Below, piece after piece: positions 1-8,162 of a stretch of 64,000 nt of DNA. The DNA comes from Alkalihalobacillus sp. CinArs1 (GTDB taxonomy: Bacteria > Bacillota > Bacilli > Bacillales > Guptibacillaceae). Position 1 is the stretch's first letter. Each line of letters opens with the position of its first letter. The stretch covers positions 806,001 to 870,000 of the forward strand of contig NZ_CANDOB010000001.1 of the NCBI RefSeq assembly GCF_947387515.1. Direction: 5' to 3'. Both the position numbers and the translations under genes were made by a program. Below the pieces are notes generated by a model, which ran no database searches, was not told the origin of the DNA, and saw only the letters and a program-made list of their open reading frames with translations.

Positions 1-435
1 TATCGAATACTTAATATCGAACCCATTCAATATTTGCGGCATTTGAGCTGATTGCCCAAATGAATCTGGAAGGTAGCCGATCTTCATTGGCTCACCAAAT
101 TCCTTGGAATCTTTCATTCCATAATAAAGGTTTCGTACGATTGATTCTCCTCCAACGACCATTTCATCCGTTTGCGTATACCACGGGCCAATAATCAATT
201 TACCTGCTTGAATGAGGCGTTTGACGCGGTCTCGTTGGTCAGGACGAATCTCAAAGAAGTCTTCTAGAATTGCGGTTTGTCCATCCAATACATAGTAAGG
301 ATAGTCTGGATCGGTTTCGAGCCTTGTTAAAATTTCTTCCATATTGTTAACGAGTAAAATACGTGATTCTTCCGTTGAGAAATACCATTCTCTGTCCCAG
401 TGCATATGTGGGACGATGTGTACGTTCGCTGCCAT
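1..435 (-). CDS. Alpha-mannosidase, GH38 family (N-terminal part, cut by window edge)
   Basis: This is the first 145 codons of a glycoside hydrolase family 38 enzyme; the rest lies beyond base 1. The start is fixed by GAGGTGA six bases before ATG. Residues 10-17 read HMHWDREW, the GH38 zinc-binding HxD motif, and a PDSFGQS segment near residue 124 matches the DPFGHS-type motif that holds the catalytic Asp and another zinc ligand. There is no signal peptide, so the enzyme is cytoplasmic. It lies 22 bases behind the PTS gene and is very likely co-transcribed with it, so it probably cleaves the phosphorylated or imported mannoside. The arrangement resembles the mngA-mngB pair for mannosyl-glycerate, but the substrate is inferred. 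Confidence 0.9.
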   Translation of the reverse strand, partial: MAANVHIVPHMHWDREWYFSTEESRILLVNNMEEILTRLETDPDYPYYVLDGQTAILEDFFEIRPDQRDRVKRLIQAGKLIIGPWYTQTDEMVVGGESIVRNLYYGMKDSKEFGEPMKIGYLPDSFGQSAQMPQILNGFDIKYSI

Positions 436-457
436 GCTGCTTCACCTCGTTTAAAAA

Positions 458-2389
458 TTATGCTGCTTGTTTTAGCGCTTTTTCGTATCCAACTTTATGG
501 ATTTTTTGTTTTCTAGATAGAATTAAGAGAAGAGTTGATATTGCTGCACCAACGATCGCAGCTCCGAACCAGATCACTGCATTCATGACGCCACCTGATC
601 CGCCTTGTAGTAGAGCAAGTGAGAAGATGCCTGCGCCCGGGACATTTAGTCCGATATTCGCGACAGATACGATTGCTCCTGTAACGGCAGAACCTGCGAC
701 TAGAGATGGGATCACGCGAATCGGATCATTGATCATGAACGGAATCGCTCCTTCTGTAATTCCGGCCAAACCTAGTATCCACGTTTGTTTTCCAACTGCT
801 TTTTCACTTTGACTGAACGAACGACTCGCAATGATCGTTGCTGCTGTAACGGAGAATGCCGACACCATCTTTACTGATGCAAAGACAGCGTAAGGAATAA
901 AGTTACCGCTCGCCATCGCACCGATACAGAACGTATAAGCCGCTTTATTAACTGGACCACCTAAATCAAATGAAACGAAACCACCGATTAAAGCACCAAG
1001 AATAATTGCATTTGTACCTGTCATCCCATCAAGCCAACCTAGAAGTGCCCCATTCAACCATGCAACGGGTTCACCGACTACAAACAGCATGATTAAAATC
1101 GTGATGAGTGAGCCAAATACCGGGTAGACCCAGAAGCTCACAAAACCAGCGAATGTTCCGCTCGGCTTAATTTTCTGCTTCATATATTTCAATAGGAAAC
1201 CTGCGAGAAATCCACCTAGCATCCCGCCAAGAAACCCGCTTCCAATCATGTTTGCAGCTACACCTGCTGCAAAACCAGGACCAAGACCAGGCTTATCAGC
1301 GATCGAGTACGCCATATATGCTGCAAGAACGGGTACCATCAGCGTACTTAATAGCAGTCCTCCAAGCGTTTTCACTTGATTCAGCCATGATCCTTCGGTA
1401 GCAAGGAGCTCCTCCATACCAAATCCTTGTGCAATTAATGTTGCAAAAGCTGAAATCATACCACCAGCTACGATGATTGGAATAATGTACGAGATCCCTG
1501 TTAAGATGGAATCTTTGATTTCCGTTTTGAAAGGCTTACCACCTTCTTCTTCATCCATCTCATCTAAATGGTCGATATTTTGGTCATCAGAACGTTTCTT
1601 TTGCAGCACTTTTTCAATCAGCTGTTTTCCTTCTTTCATCGGAGACGCGACATTCGTCTTCACGATCGGTAAGTGCTTATACCGATCTTGGTCCTTCACT
1701 GCTACATCGTTTGCGAAAATGACCCCAACAGCTTCACTTAAGTCTTTCTTCGTATGACGCCCTTCGATTCCATTCGCACCTTGCTTTTCTACTTTCATCC
1801 TTACATTTAGTCCCTCGGCTGCTTTTGAAAGAGCTTCTGCTGCCATGTATGTGTGCGCGATACCTGCAGGACAGGCGGTAACACCTAGAACGAGAGGACG
1901 AGACTCATCTTCTTCCCTAGATACCTTTTCCTCTGCATTGCCTAGCGCATCATAGAGATCTTTTGCTGATTGCACCTTTACTAACCGATCTTTATAAGCT
2001 GGGTCGGAAAGTCGCGTAACTAAATCCGCTAGAAGAGAAACATGCGTCGTACCTGCTTCTGCTTCAGGAATCGCGAGGAGAAAGACGAGGTCTACCTCGT
2101 TAGTCGGGTCGACGCTTTCCCAATCCTCTATCGGCTTTGTTACCGTAGCAACAGCAAAAGCCGCTTCTTTTACACCGGTCGATTTTCCATGTGGAATAGC
2201 AAGTCCACCTTCGAAACCTGTCGGTGAAAGTTTTTCGCGGTCTAACACCGCCTCTAAGTATTGGTTTTTATCTGATAGCTTACCTGCTACGTCTAAGGCT
2301 TCTGTTAATGATTCTATTGCTTCACGTTTTGAAGCGTACTGTTGATTGATCTTAATCAAATCGAGAGAAGTGACGCTTTGTAGGTTCAT
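458..2389 (-). CDS. PTS system fructose-family EIIABC permease
   Basis: A single-chain PTS transporter of 643 residues with domains in the order IIA, IIB, IIC. The IIA phospho-acceptor is His67 in AIPHGKS, the IIB phospho-Cys is Cys173 in VTACPAGIAHT, and residues from about 290 onward are the multi-helix IIC channel. It takes up and phosphorylates a sugar using phosphoenolpyruvate-derived phosphate. The link to a GH38 mannosidase downstream and an RpiR regulator upstream suggests a mannoside such as mannosyl-glycerate rather than free fructose. Two cre-like boxes upstream predict CcpA control. Family assignment is firm; substrate is inferred. Confidence 0.92.
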   Translation of the reverse strand: MNLQSVTSLDLIKINQQYASKREAIESLTEALDVAGKLSDKNQYLEAVLDREKLSPTGFEGGLAIPHGKSTGVKEAAFAVATVTKPIEDWESVDPTNEVDLVFLLAIPEAEAGTTHVSLLADLVTRLSDPAYKDRLVKVQSAKDLYDALGNAEEKVSREEDESRPLVLGVTACPAGIAHTYMAAEALSKAAEGLNVRMKVEKQGANGIEGRHTKKDLSEAVGVIFANDVAVKDQDRYKHLPIVKTNVASPMKEGKQLIEKVLQKKRSDDQNIDHLDEMDEEEGGKPFKTEIKDSILTGISYIIPIIVAGGMISAFATLIAQGFGMEELLATEGSWLNQVKTLGGLLLSTLMVPVLAAYMAYSIADKPGLGPGFAAGVAANMIGSGFLGGMLGGFLAGFLLKYMKQKIKPSGTFAGFVSFWVYPVFGSLITILIMLFVVGEPVAWLNGALLGWLDGMTGTNAIILGALIGGFVSFDLGGPVNKAAYTFCIGAMASGNFIPYAVFASVKMVSAFSVTAATIIASRSFSQSEKAVGKQTWILGLAGITEGAIPFMINDPIRVIPSLVAGSAVTGAIVSVANIGLNVPGAGIFSLALLQGGSGGVMNAVIWFGAAIVGAAISTLLLILSRKQKIHKVGYEKALKQAA

Positions 2390-2407
2390 GTTTATACCCC
2401 CTCATCA

Positions 2408-2421
2408 AGTAATCGCTTACA
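2408..2421 (-). promoter_or_regulatory. cre-like box before the PTS gene
   Basis: On the minus strand TGTAAGCGATTACT matches the CcpA consensus TGWAANCGNTNWCA at 13 of 14 positions. It ends 18 bases before the PTS start codon, a place where CcpA would block transcription. Confidence 0.55.
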
Positions 2422-2460
2422 ACTACAGCTTAAAGGATTTTTTCTTCTATCCCTTATTTT

Positions 2461-2474
2461 TGTTAGCGCATTCA
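2461..2474 (-). promoter_or_regulatory. Second cre-like box upstream of the PTS gene
   Basis: Minus-strand TGAATGCGCTAACA matches the cre consensus at 13 of 14 positions, 53 bases upstream of the first box. Two boxes in one short leader make catabolite control of the mannoside operon more credible. Confidence 0.45.
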
Positions 2475-2494
2475 CAAAACTGATCTCTATAAGA

Positions 2495-2524
2495 GAAGCC
2501 CTGTGTATTTATACACAGAGCTTC
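2495..2524 (-). repeat. Palindrome across the stop codon of the RpiR gene
   Basis: GAAGC and CTGTGTAT pair with ATACACAG and GCTTC around a two-base centre, with one mismatch. The TAA stop of the RpiR gene (2509-2511) lies inside it. No T-run follows, so it is not a standard terminator; it could be an operator or an RNA 3-prime stabiliser. Confidence 0.5.
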
Positions 2525-3240
2525 CTGTAAGCTTCGACTACCTTTCGTCCAACGATCGCCATCGGGACGAAATTCGTAGTATTATATCCTTTTATTTCTT
2601 CCTTAGGTGCATAGCAATACAGCATTAAATCCGCAACCCGACTCAAACGACTTTCACCCATATGACTCATTCCTAAAACCCGTGCACCGCGCTCTTTCGC
2701 ATATTCTGCAAGTTCAACGGTTTGATCCGTGTCTCCTGACTGACTCAAGAGAATAACCAGATCTTTTTTCGTAAAATGGTGTAACGCAGCTATATTTTGA
2801 TGTCTATGTACGGTAAACGTTACGTCTTTATGGAAGGGTTTAATATTCATAACGAGCAGTTCACTAATATAGGAAAGTGCTCCTGCACCGTATACGAGCA
2901 ACCGCTGAGATTGATGCATCCATTCACTCGCAACTTCGATCAGCTTCGGATCTGTTAATTCAAACGTTCGCTCGATTTCATATTGAAACGAATCAGGGTT
3001 TGTCTCCGTTTCTTCCATCTCATCTTTAAGTCGAAGCTTTAACTGAGTAAACCCTTCATACTCTAACTTCTTCATCAATCTCATAATCGAATTCGGAACA
3101 GTATGTGTTTCCTTTGCAAGCTTCTGAATCGACATCTTCACAACATCTCTACGATGCTCGAGCATATATTGAATGATCTGATCTTCTAAATCAGTCAACT
3201 GAAATTCAAATTTGCGATAGCGTTCCTCCAAAGATAACAT
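2509..3240 (-). CDS. MurR/RpiR family transcriptional regulator
   Basis: A 243-residue regulator with an N-terminal RpiR helix-turn-helix (about residues 15-80) and a C-terminal SIS sugar-phosphate-binding domain (about 100-235, with VYGAGALSYI and LLSQSGDT typical of SIS loops). Such proteins sense phosphosugars. It is directly upstream of the PTS-mannosidase pair on the same strand, so it is the likely local regulator and would respond to the phosphosugar the PTS makes. A 119-base gap with cre-like boxes suggests the PTS has its own promoter. Confidence 0.9.
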   Translation of the reverse strand: MLSLEERYRKFEFQLTDLEDQIIQYMLEHRRDVVKMSIQKLAKETHTVPNSIMRLMKKLEYEGFTQLKLRLKDEMEETETNPDSFQYEIERTFELTDPKLIEVASEWMHQSQRLLVYGAGALSYISELLVMNIKPFHKDVTFTVHRHQNIAALHHFTKKDLVILLSQSGDTDQTVELAEYAKERGARVLGMSHMGESRLSRVADLMLYCYAPKEEIKGYNTTNFVPMAIVGRKVVEAYRKLCV

Positions 3241-3332
3241 GACACCATTCCTTCACGCGTAGTCTTACACTTATTTTACCACCGTTGGTTTAGTTGTTGG
3301 AACGACCAGGTTAATCCAGTGAAATTAGGTAC

Positions 3333-3365
3333 AAAAAATCCACCTTACTACAAGATAAGGTGGAT
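3333..3365 (-). terminator. Intrinsic terminator of the DMT-Crp-DMT cluster
   Basis: A perfect 10-bp stem (ATCCACCTTA with TAAGGTGGAT, 8-base loop) is followed on the minus strand by a run of T. Confidence 0.9.
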
Positions 3366-3387
3366 AGATCTATATTTTCATCACGAA

Positions 3388-3852
3388 TTAAGCAGCCTTC
3401 GCAACTTCTTCCTCTTTCTTACCACTCATTTTAAAAATAATCATTCCGGAGACAATCACGATGACCGCTAAAAGCTGTTGAAATGTGAAAGGGACTTGTT
3501 TCAATCCTAAAATGCCGAGTGAGTCTGAAAGAATGGCAAAACCTAACTGTGAAGCCATCACGATCGAAATGGCGAATGTAGGACCTAGGTGGTTAATACT
3601 TTGCACTAAGCAGACCACGACACCGATACCGATCGCACCGATTAACCAGTACCAAGGCTTCATATCTGCAAGCATAAATAGATTTCCACCTTCAACAAAC
3701 AATCCAATCACAAAGGAAGCGAGAAATCCTAGACCTAACACAAGCGTTGTTGTAACTAGGGATCCTGCTCGTTCACTTACTTTACTATTGAAGATATTTT
3801 GCAAACTAACAAATGAGCCAGCGATGACTGCCATTAGTAAACCGATCATCAT
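3388..3852 (-). CDS. DMT superfamily transporter, YdcZ (DUF606) type
   Basis: A 154-residue membrane protein with five predicted helices and a charged C-terminal tail, the size and pattern of the half-length YdcZ/DUF606 transporters. GAGGTGA lies seven bases before the first ATG. It is the last gene of a three-gene set with a Crp/Fnr regulator and a second YdcZ protein of related sequence. Small DMT proteins often work as pairs, so the two may form a hetero-oligomer. The substrate is unknown. Confidence 0.85.
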   Translation of the reverse strand: MMIGLLMAVIAGSFVSLQNIFNSKVSERAGSLVTTTLVLGLGFLASFVIGLFVEGGNLFMLADMKPWYWLIGAIGIGVVVCLVQSINHLGPTFAISIVMASQLGFAILSDSLGILGLKQVPFTFQQLLAVIVIVSGMIIFKMSGKKEEEVAKAA

Positions 3853-3876
3853 TTTATAATCACCTCAAATTGATTG

Positions 3877-4563
3877 CTATTCATATATACTTTGACCGAC
3901 CAACGCTTCAAGACCTTTTCGATCCTTCACTAAAATGCCACCGCTGCTCCGTTCGATCAAACCTTCTTCACAGAACTGTTTAATAATCCGATTAAGGTGG
4001 CGATAGCTCGTTCCGATCAGGTTCGAAGCATCGGTCAAATTGACTTTTTTATCTTGTTCCAATTCATGTTCATCTTCTGTAACTGAGAGAAGGTAGCTTG
4101 CCAGCCTCACATCAACAGATTGCATAAGGTTAAAGCTAAGGGAATTCGATTTGACATAAAATTTATCTGTAATAATTTTGAGCAAGAACTGAAGAAATGC
4201 AGGGTCATCTCCACCGTATTTTCTTAATGCAGTGTAAGGGATCCCTAAGAGATGTACCGTCGAAACCGCTTCGACTGTATTGATCAAGCTGCCTCCGCGT
4301 ACGTATTCGATGTCACCGATCAATTCAATCGGTGTTTTAAAAGAGAGAATAAGCGTCTTTCCTTCTTCTGACGTCGTATAAATCTTGACTTTCCCTTTTA
4401 CAAGAACATATAAATGCTCTGCAGGTCCTCCCTGATCACCGATGCGTTCTCCATGTTCGTACGTATAGAGTGAGAATTTTGAACGGAGTTCTTTATTAAA
4501 GATCGTCTGTAGCTTATACGTTTCAATGTATTCGTCAATTAGTTGATCAACTGTCCTTTTCAT
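3877..4563 (-). CDS. Crp/Fnr family transcriptional regulator
   Basis: A 228-residue protein with an N-terminal cyclic-nucleotide-binding-type beta barrel (about residues 25-130; GERIGDQGGPAEHLYVLVKG) and a C-terminal winged helix (about 165-220; SNLIGTSYRHLNRIIKQF). No Cys cluster for an iron-sulfur centre is seen, so it is not an oxygen-sensing Fnr; the YeiL/Crp branch fits better. It sits between two YdcZ transporters, 24-27 bases from each, and probably controls them. A perfect palindrome at 5079-5092 is a candidate site. Confidence 0.88.
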   Translation of the reverse strand: MKRTVDQLIDEYIETYKLQTIFNKELRSKFSLYTYEHGERIGDQGGPAEHLYVLVKGKVKIYTTSEEGKTLILSFKTPIELIGDIEYVRGGSLINTVEAVSTVHLLGIPYTALRKYGGDDPAFLQFLLKIITDKFYVKSNSLSFNLMQSVDVRLASYLLSVTEDEHELEQDKKVNLTDASNLIGTSYRHLNRIIKQFCEEGLIERSSGGILVKDRKGLEALVGQSIYE

Positions 4564-4590
4564 GAAACTCCATCCCTTCTCTTACTTCTA

Positions 4591-5016
4591 TTAAATGGTT
4601 AGCATAACCACTCCGGCAATCATCATCCCGATACCGATAAACTGTGGAAGCTTCATCTTCTGTTTGACAACACCGAACCAGCCTTTGCTATCGATCACGA
4701 AGGTTAAAAGAAGCTGCGCGATCAATAATGCAGAAATCGTTACCGTGACACCAATCTTTTGAATCGCCGTGATATTACTGAACACCACGATCGCGCCAAA
4801 TGTGCCTCCCATCAAATACAGAGGCTTCACTTGTGTTACACTTCGCCACGTTTTGTTACGAAGACTGATCAAAATCACCAACGCTAACAAAAATCCAACA
4901 AACTGAGTGACCGTTGTCGCCTGCCAGACGCCAACATCTTGACTAATACGCGCGTTCGCAACACCTTGTAACGTAATAAATGCTCCGCCTAAAAGCGCAA
5001 AGATACTTCCTTTCAT
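4591..5016 (-). CDS. DMT superfamily transporter, YdcZ (DUF606) type
   Basis: A 141-residue membrane protein with four to five helices, related to the YdcZ protein at 3388-3852. It begins with ATG behind GAGGGTGAGAAA. It is the first gene of the cluster, so its promoter drives both transporters and the Crp/Fnr regulator between them. The substrate cannot be read from sequence. Confidence 0.85.
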   Translation of the reverse strand: MKGSIFALLGGAFITLQGVANARISQDVGVWQATTVTQFVGFLLALVILISLRNKTWRSVTQVKPLYLMGGTFGAIVVFSNITAIQKIGVTVTISALLIAQLLLTFVIDSKGWFGVVKQKMKLPQFIGIGMMIAGVVMLTI

Positions 5017-5078
5017 TTTCTCACCCTCTTACATGTTTTCTACTTCTTTATTAAAAAGCAAAACACAACGAGCAAGTT

Positions 5079-5092
5079 AGGACATATGTCCT
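5079..5092. promoter_or_regulatory. Palindrome AGGACATATGTCCT, candidate Crp/Fnr operator
   Basis: A perfect 14-bp palindrome lies upstream of the first YdcZ gene. If the -10 is the AATAAA at 5047-5052 (minus strand), its centre is near -45, roughly where a Crp/Fnr activator would sit. It is a candidate site for the regulator encoded in the cluster. Confidence 0.5.
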
Positions 5093-5126
5093 CAGAAGCA
5101 TTTTTTTTATAAAAAACTTAAATCAC

Positions 5127-5160
5127 ATAAAAAAAATCCCCCTTACACGAGTGAGGGAGA
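5127..5160 (-). terminator. Intrinsic terminator of the Fur-box gene
   Basis: TCTCCCTCAC pairs with GTAAGGGGGA (one mismatch and one G-T pair) around a four-base loop, followed on the minus strand by eight T residues. Confidence 0.85.
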
Positions 5161-5168
5161 ATAGGGAC

Positions 5169-5672
5169 TTAAATAGATGTCGGTTCAGGCAAAAGGATTT
5201 TTTTCTTTCCAGTTGTAAGTACGATTATTTCAATGATATCTGGGATTCGTTTAAACATGTGCTTCGAACATTCAATAACGTTTTGCTGGAACTGGTTCAC
5301 CTGGTCTTCAAGTAGATCAACGACATATTTCTGAACGGTTAATTCTTTATCCGTCTGATGAACGATGACGGAATTCAGGCTGAATTCCGTGCCTTGAATC
5401 TCATCAAACCCACGCCAAAACTCACAAAACCACGCTTCTTTATCTTTTGCTTCGGTTAATCCTTGAATAAGGTGATCCATGATTTGTGCTAACTTTATGT
5501 AATAACATCCCTGAGAAGGGAAGAGATCTCGATTTAGTGAAGATTGCTCTGCTTCAATGAATTCAAGAGTAGTCAATAGACTTCTCTGATGTTTCGGTAA
5601 TGCATAAACACGCTTTACGACTTGATCCACAAACATTTGAAGCTCTTGTCTCCAACTATCTGCTTGAATCAT
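5169..5672 (-). CDS. Hypothetical protein under a Fur-type promoter
   Basis: A 167-residue soluble protein that I do not recognise. It is mixed alpha/beta with a helical first half, has no signal peptide or membrane helix, and contains three scattered Cys with no metal-binding spacing. It is a single-gene unit with its own terminator. The promoter carries a perfect Fur box in its spacer, so it is probably expressed under iron starvation. An iron-sparing, siderophore or haem-related role is possible, but nothing in the protein itself shows it. Confidence 0.75.
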   Translation of the reverse strand: MIQADSWRQELQMFVDQVVKRVYALPKHQRSLLTTLEFIEAEQSSLNRDLFPSQGCYYIKLAQIMDHLIQGLTEAKDKEAWFCEFWRGFDEIQGTEFSLNSVIVHQTDKELTVQKYVVDLLEDQVNQFQQNVIECSKHMFKRIPDIIEIIVLTTGKKKILLPEPTSI

Positions 5673-5707
5673 TTAACTCAACTCCATTTCTATGTTAACC
5701 TACCACC

Positions 5708-5737
5708 ATTATAGTTGATAATGATTATCAACGTCAA
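5708..5737 (-). promoter_or_regulatory. SigA promoter with a perfect Fur box in the spacer
   Basis: On the minus strand TTGACG (5732-5737) and TATAAT (5708-5713) are 18 bases apart. The spacer holds TTGATAATGATTATCAA (5715-5731), a perfect 8-1-8 palindrome that contains the classic 7-1-7 Fur box. Bound Fur would block RNA polymerase. Confidence 0.88.
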
Positions 5738-5766
5738 TTGTGTATCGTAAAAACCTAGCCTCTAAT

Positions 5767-5793
5767 AAAAAAGAGACAGCCACTGGCTGCCTC
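5767..5793 (-). terminator. Terminator of the DUF1540 gene
   Basis: A nine-base stem (one mismatch) with a three-base loop is followed on the minus strand by six T residues, just after the DUF1540 stop codon. Confidence 0.85.
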
Positions 5794-5800
5794 TCCAAAC

Positions 5801-5956
5801 TTACATGTTCGGTTCAAATGTTTTACAATCCGTTTCTTCACTATCACGAGCCTTATTCCCTTTGTGACTAACAACAAAAATCTTATCCGCCGTACAAGTC
5901 TCTCCGCCTCTGTTATACACACAGTTACTTACTTCGCAAAGAACATCTTGTGCCAT
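5801..5956 (-). CDS. DUF1540 domain-containing protein
   Basis: A 51-residue protein beginning MAQDVLCEVSNC. The Cys pattern (CEVxNCVYN, GGETCTA, ETDCKTF) is that of DUF1540, a small Cys-rich family common in Firmicutes that probably binds metal; its function is not established. AGAGGTGAT lies just before the ATG and a terminator follows the TAA, so this is a genuine short gene. Confidence 0.88.
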   Translation of the reverse strand: MAQDVLCEVSNCVYNRGGETCTADKIFVVSHKGNKARDSEETDCKTFEPNM

Positions 5957-6099
5957 CAAAAATCACCTCTTTTTTGTTATTAGAATTAACTTTCCAATGG
6001 AAATTCATACATAACGATAAGGTGTAACTACTTTTCATATACCCTCTTTTTCTACATATAATCATTATCGGTTAGAAAACTGAAGAGGAGGAGTGTGGA

Positions 6100-6369
6100 A
6101 TGGACCTCGCACGATTGAATCGCATTCAACATTTAGCTTACGACATTATGGATGAAATGAATAAAGAAGGAAGTTCACAAGATTGCTCCCATTCGAATCA
6201 AGTGATCGATCTTCTGTCGCGTGCAATCGGAAACCTAACGGACCCCAATGGCTCATTTTCAATCGATTACGTAGAAGAAAAAGTTGCAACTGCTCACTAC
6301 TTACTGTTTAAGAATGAGAAGAAGGTTCCTGCATTAATAAGGGAGAAAGGTGTTACGGCTGAAAAATAA
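6100..6369 (+). CDS. Small hypothetical protein, 89 residues
   Basis: I do not recognise this protein. It is soluble, mostly helical by composition, with one Cys and no obvious motif. The start is well supported by a strong GAGGAGGAG ribosome site, and a perfect terminator follows, so it is a stand-alone monocistronic gene. Confidence 0.75.
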   Translation: MDLARLNRIQHLAYDIMDEMNKEGSSQDCSHSNQVIDLLSRAIGNLTDPNGSFSIDYVEEKVATAHYLLFKNEKKVPALIREKGVTAEK

Positions 6370-6380
6370 TGTATAGAAAA

Positions 6381-6422
6381 GCTTACTAAAAAAGCTGGCT
6401 ACTACCAGCTTTTTTAGTAAGC
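6381..6422. terminator. Bidirectional intrinsic terminator
   Basis: A perfect 18-bp inverted repeat (arms begin GCTTACTAAAAAAGC) with a six-base loop. Internal A and T runs let it end both the small plus-strand gene and the convergent sugar operon. Confidence 0.9.
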
Positions 6423-6431
6423 AAATTGTTA

Positions 6432-7175
6432 TTAAATTTTACTTACAACATTTCCGTATCGGATCATCTTCTCGTCTACGATAACAGTTAAGTTAGGATG
6501 ACCTTTCAGTACAGAAGCAGGAAAGTCTTCCATTTTTTCTGTTTCAAGGAACTTACGATAGGCATCTGCTTTACCCTCTCCAGAAATAACGAGAAGAATT
6601 TCTCGGCTTTCCATCATCGTTTGAAGTCCCATTGTAATCGCAGCCCGAGGTACCTCGTCAAACGAAGAAAAATGCTTTGCATTTATCTTCTTCGTTTCTT
6701 CTGTTAACTCAACAAGGTGGGTTGTTGAATCAAACGAAGTGCCTGGCTCATTAAAGCCAATATGACCGTTGTGACCTATTCCTAGGATTAGAAGGTCGAG
6801 TGGTCCTTTCTGTTTAATTACCTTGTCATATCGTTCACACTCTCGTTGAACATCTACTACCGTTCCATCTGGAATATAAGTGTTTTCTTCCTGAATGTCG
6901 ATATGGTCAAAAAGGTGATCGTGCATATAAGCATGATAGCTGTTTGGGTGTCTTCTGTTTAGTCCGATGTATTCATCGATATTAATCGTAGTACAATTAT
7001 GATATGTTGTCCCATTCTGCTTGTAATCCTTTACCAACTCCAAATAAATGCCGACCGGTGTATTTCCTGTTGGAAGTCCAAGCACGAGATCTTTCTTTTT
7101 TCGTAGTCGATCGATTACGAGCTCTCCAGCTCGTTCATTAGCTTCATCTTTATTTTTGGCCATGATAAATTTCAT
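6432..7175 (-). CDS. nagB: Glucosamine-6-phosphate deaminase family protein (NagB-like)
   Basis: A 247-residue NagB-type isomerase/deaminase. GLPTGNTP (33-40) is the phosphate loop, DEY (67-69) holds the catalytic Asp, and GIGHNGHIGFNEPG (132-145) holds the active-site His and Glu. NagB converts glucosamine-6-phosphate to fructose-6-phosphate and ammonia. It is the last gene of a long catabolic operon that has a kinase, an isomerase and an aldolase but no NagA deacetylase, so the true substrate may be another amino-sugar phosphate. AAAGGTGAT precedes the ATG. Confidence 0.85.
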   Translation of the reverse strand: MKFIMAKNKDEANERAGELVIDRLRKKKDLVLGLPTGNTPVGIYLELVKDYKQNGTTYHNCTTINIDEYIGLNRRHPNSYHAYMHDHLFDHIDIQEENTYIPDGTVVDVQRECERYDKVIKQKGPLDLLILGIGHNGHIGFNEPGTSFDSTTHLVELTEETKKINAKHFSSFDEVPRAAITMGLQTMMESREILLVISGEGKADAYRKFLETEKMEDFPASVLKGHPNLTVIVDEKMIRYGNVVSKI

Positions 7176-7192
7176 TACCGATCACCTTTCTG

Positions 7193-8143
7193 TTATTTCT
7201 TCACAGTATTAAATTCTGTAGCGATTTTTTCAAGGTTATTGAATATTTCTGAATCTATAGTAAGATTGAAAACTTCCGAAATGACCTGTGTCCAACCGTG
7301 GATAAAATAAATCCAACCGTCTTCTACATGCAGGTTTTTTGTATCACGCTGACTGTTTGCCTGTTGCATGAACAGCAAATCACCACGATAATTTAGCTCC
7401 CAAACAAGACTACCTACTGGAAAATCTGCGTTATTCGTCAAGGGAGATCCTGGACGGTCCTTACCAAGTCCTGTTGCGTTTACAATCAGGGAATACGGCT
7501 TCACGTTCTCCATGACTAAATCATTCGAAGTAGACTCAGTGGCTAGATTATAATCGATTGGTATATCATCTCTAATTGACTTCATAATGCGCTCCATGGA
7601 AGCTAATCTCGGCTGACTTCGATTCGTAACATGAAGCTTAGATGGGACATTTTCACCATTGTTTTTCTCAAGAAGATTAGAGGCAATGGCGATGGCACTC
7701 CCACCTGCCCCCATGATAAAGGCTTCACCGCTGTATTCCTCCCAGAAGTCATCCGGTATAAAGGATTGCATTGAAAGGCCACTCGAGATATGGTCCTTTG
7801 CATGTCCAATTAATTTTCCGTCACGTTTTGAAATACAGGAAAGCTCACCAAATAGTTCTGCGTATGGATCAAGTTCATCAAACAAATTTTTTGCAGCGTT
7901 ATATAAATCAATTTTATGCGTAGTTACGAGCGCTCCCAAGGAAAGTTCGTCATCTTTTAAAAATTGAACGACGTTACGGTAAACCTCAGGATCCTCGTGA
8001 ATGTCAATATCGATTCCTTTAATGACAACATCATGAAGCCCTAGTGCCTCTGCCCATAATGGAAAGAGCTTCATGATAGACGATTTTGATGTGGTGACTC
8101 CAATAAAGTAAAACGTTGGCTGCGTTGCTTTTTCTAGTTTCAT
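7193..8143 (-). CDS. Shikimate/quinate dehydrogenase family protein (AroE-like)
   Basis: A 316-residue member of the shikimate dehydrogenase family, longer than the usual 270-290. The catalytic Lys is seen in VTTHKIDLYNAA and the Rossmann loop in IMGAGGSAIAIASNL; NATGLGKDRPGSP is the nicotinamide-side motif. It is embedded between a sugar ABC permease and a NagB-like gene, not with aromatic amino acid genes, so it most likely oxidises or reduces a polyol or cyclitol intermediate of the local pathway. AAGGAGGAAACGGGAG precedes the ATG. Confidence 0.82.
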   Translation of the reverse strand: MKLEKATQPTFYFIGVTTSKSSIMKLFPLWAEALGLHDVVIKGIDIDIHEDPEVYRNVVQFLKDDELSLGALVTTHKIDLYNAAKNLFDELDPYAELFGELSCISKRDGKLIGHAKDHISSGLSMQSFIPDDFWEEYSGEAFIMGAGGSAIAIASNLLEKNNGENVPSKLHVTNRSQPRLASMERIMKSIRDDIPIDYNLATESTSNDLVMENVKPYSLIVNATGLGKDRPGSPLTNNADFPVGSLVWELNYRGDLLFMQQANSQRDTKNLHVEDGWIYFIHGWTQVISEVFNLTIDSEIFNNLEKIATEFNTVKK

Positions 8144-8162
8144 CTCCCGTTTCCTCCTTTAG

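Noticed and set aside
363-812. Plus-strand frame of 149 codons opposite the PTS gene
   Set aside because: It lies wholly antisense to a well-supported EIIABC gene, has no ribosome site and no family features. The same holds for the other frames lying opposite strong genes.
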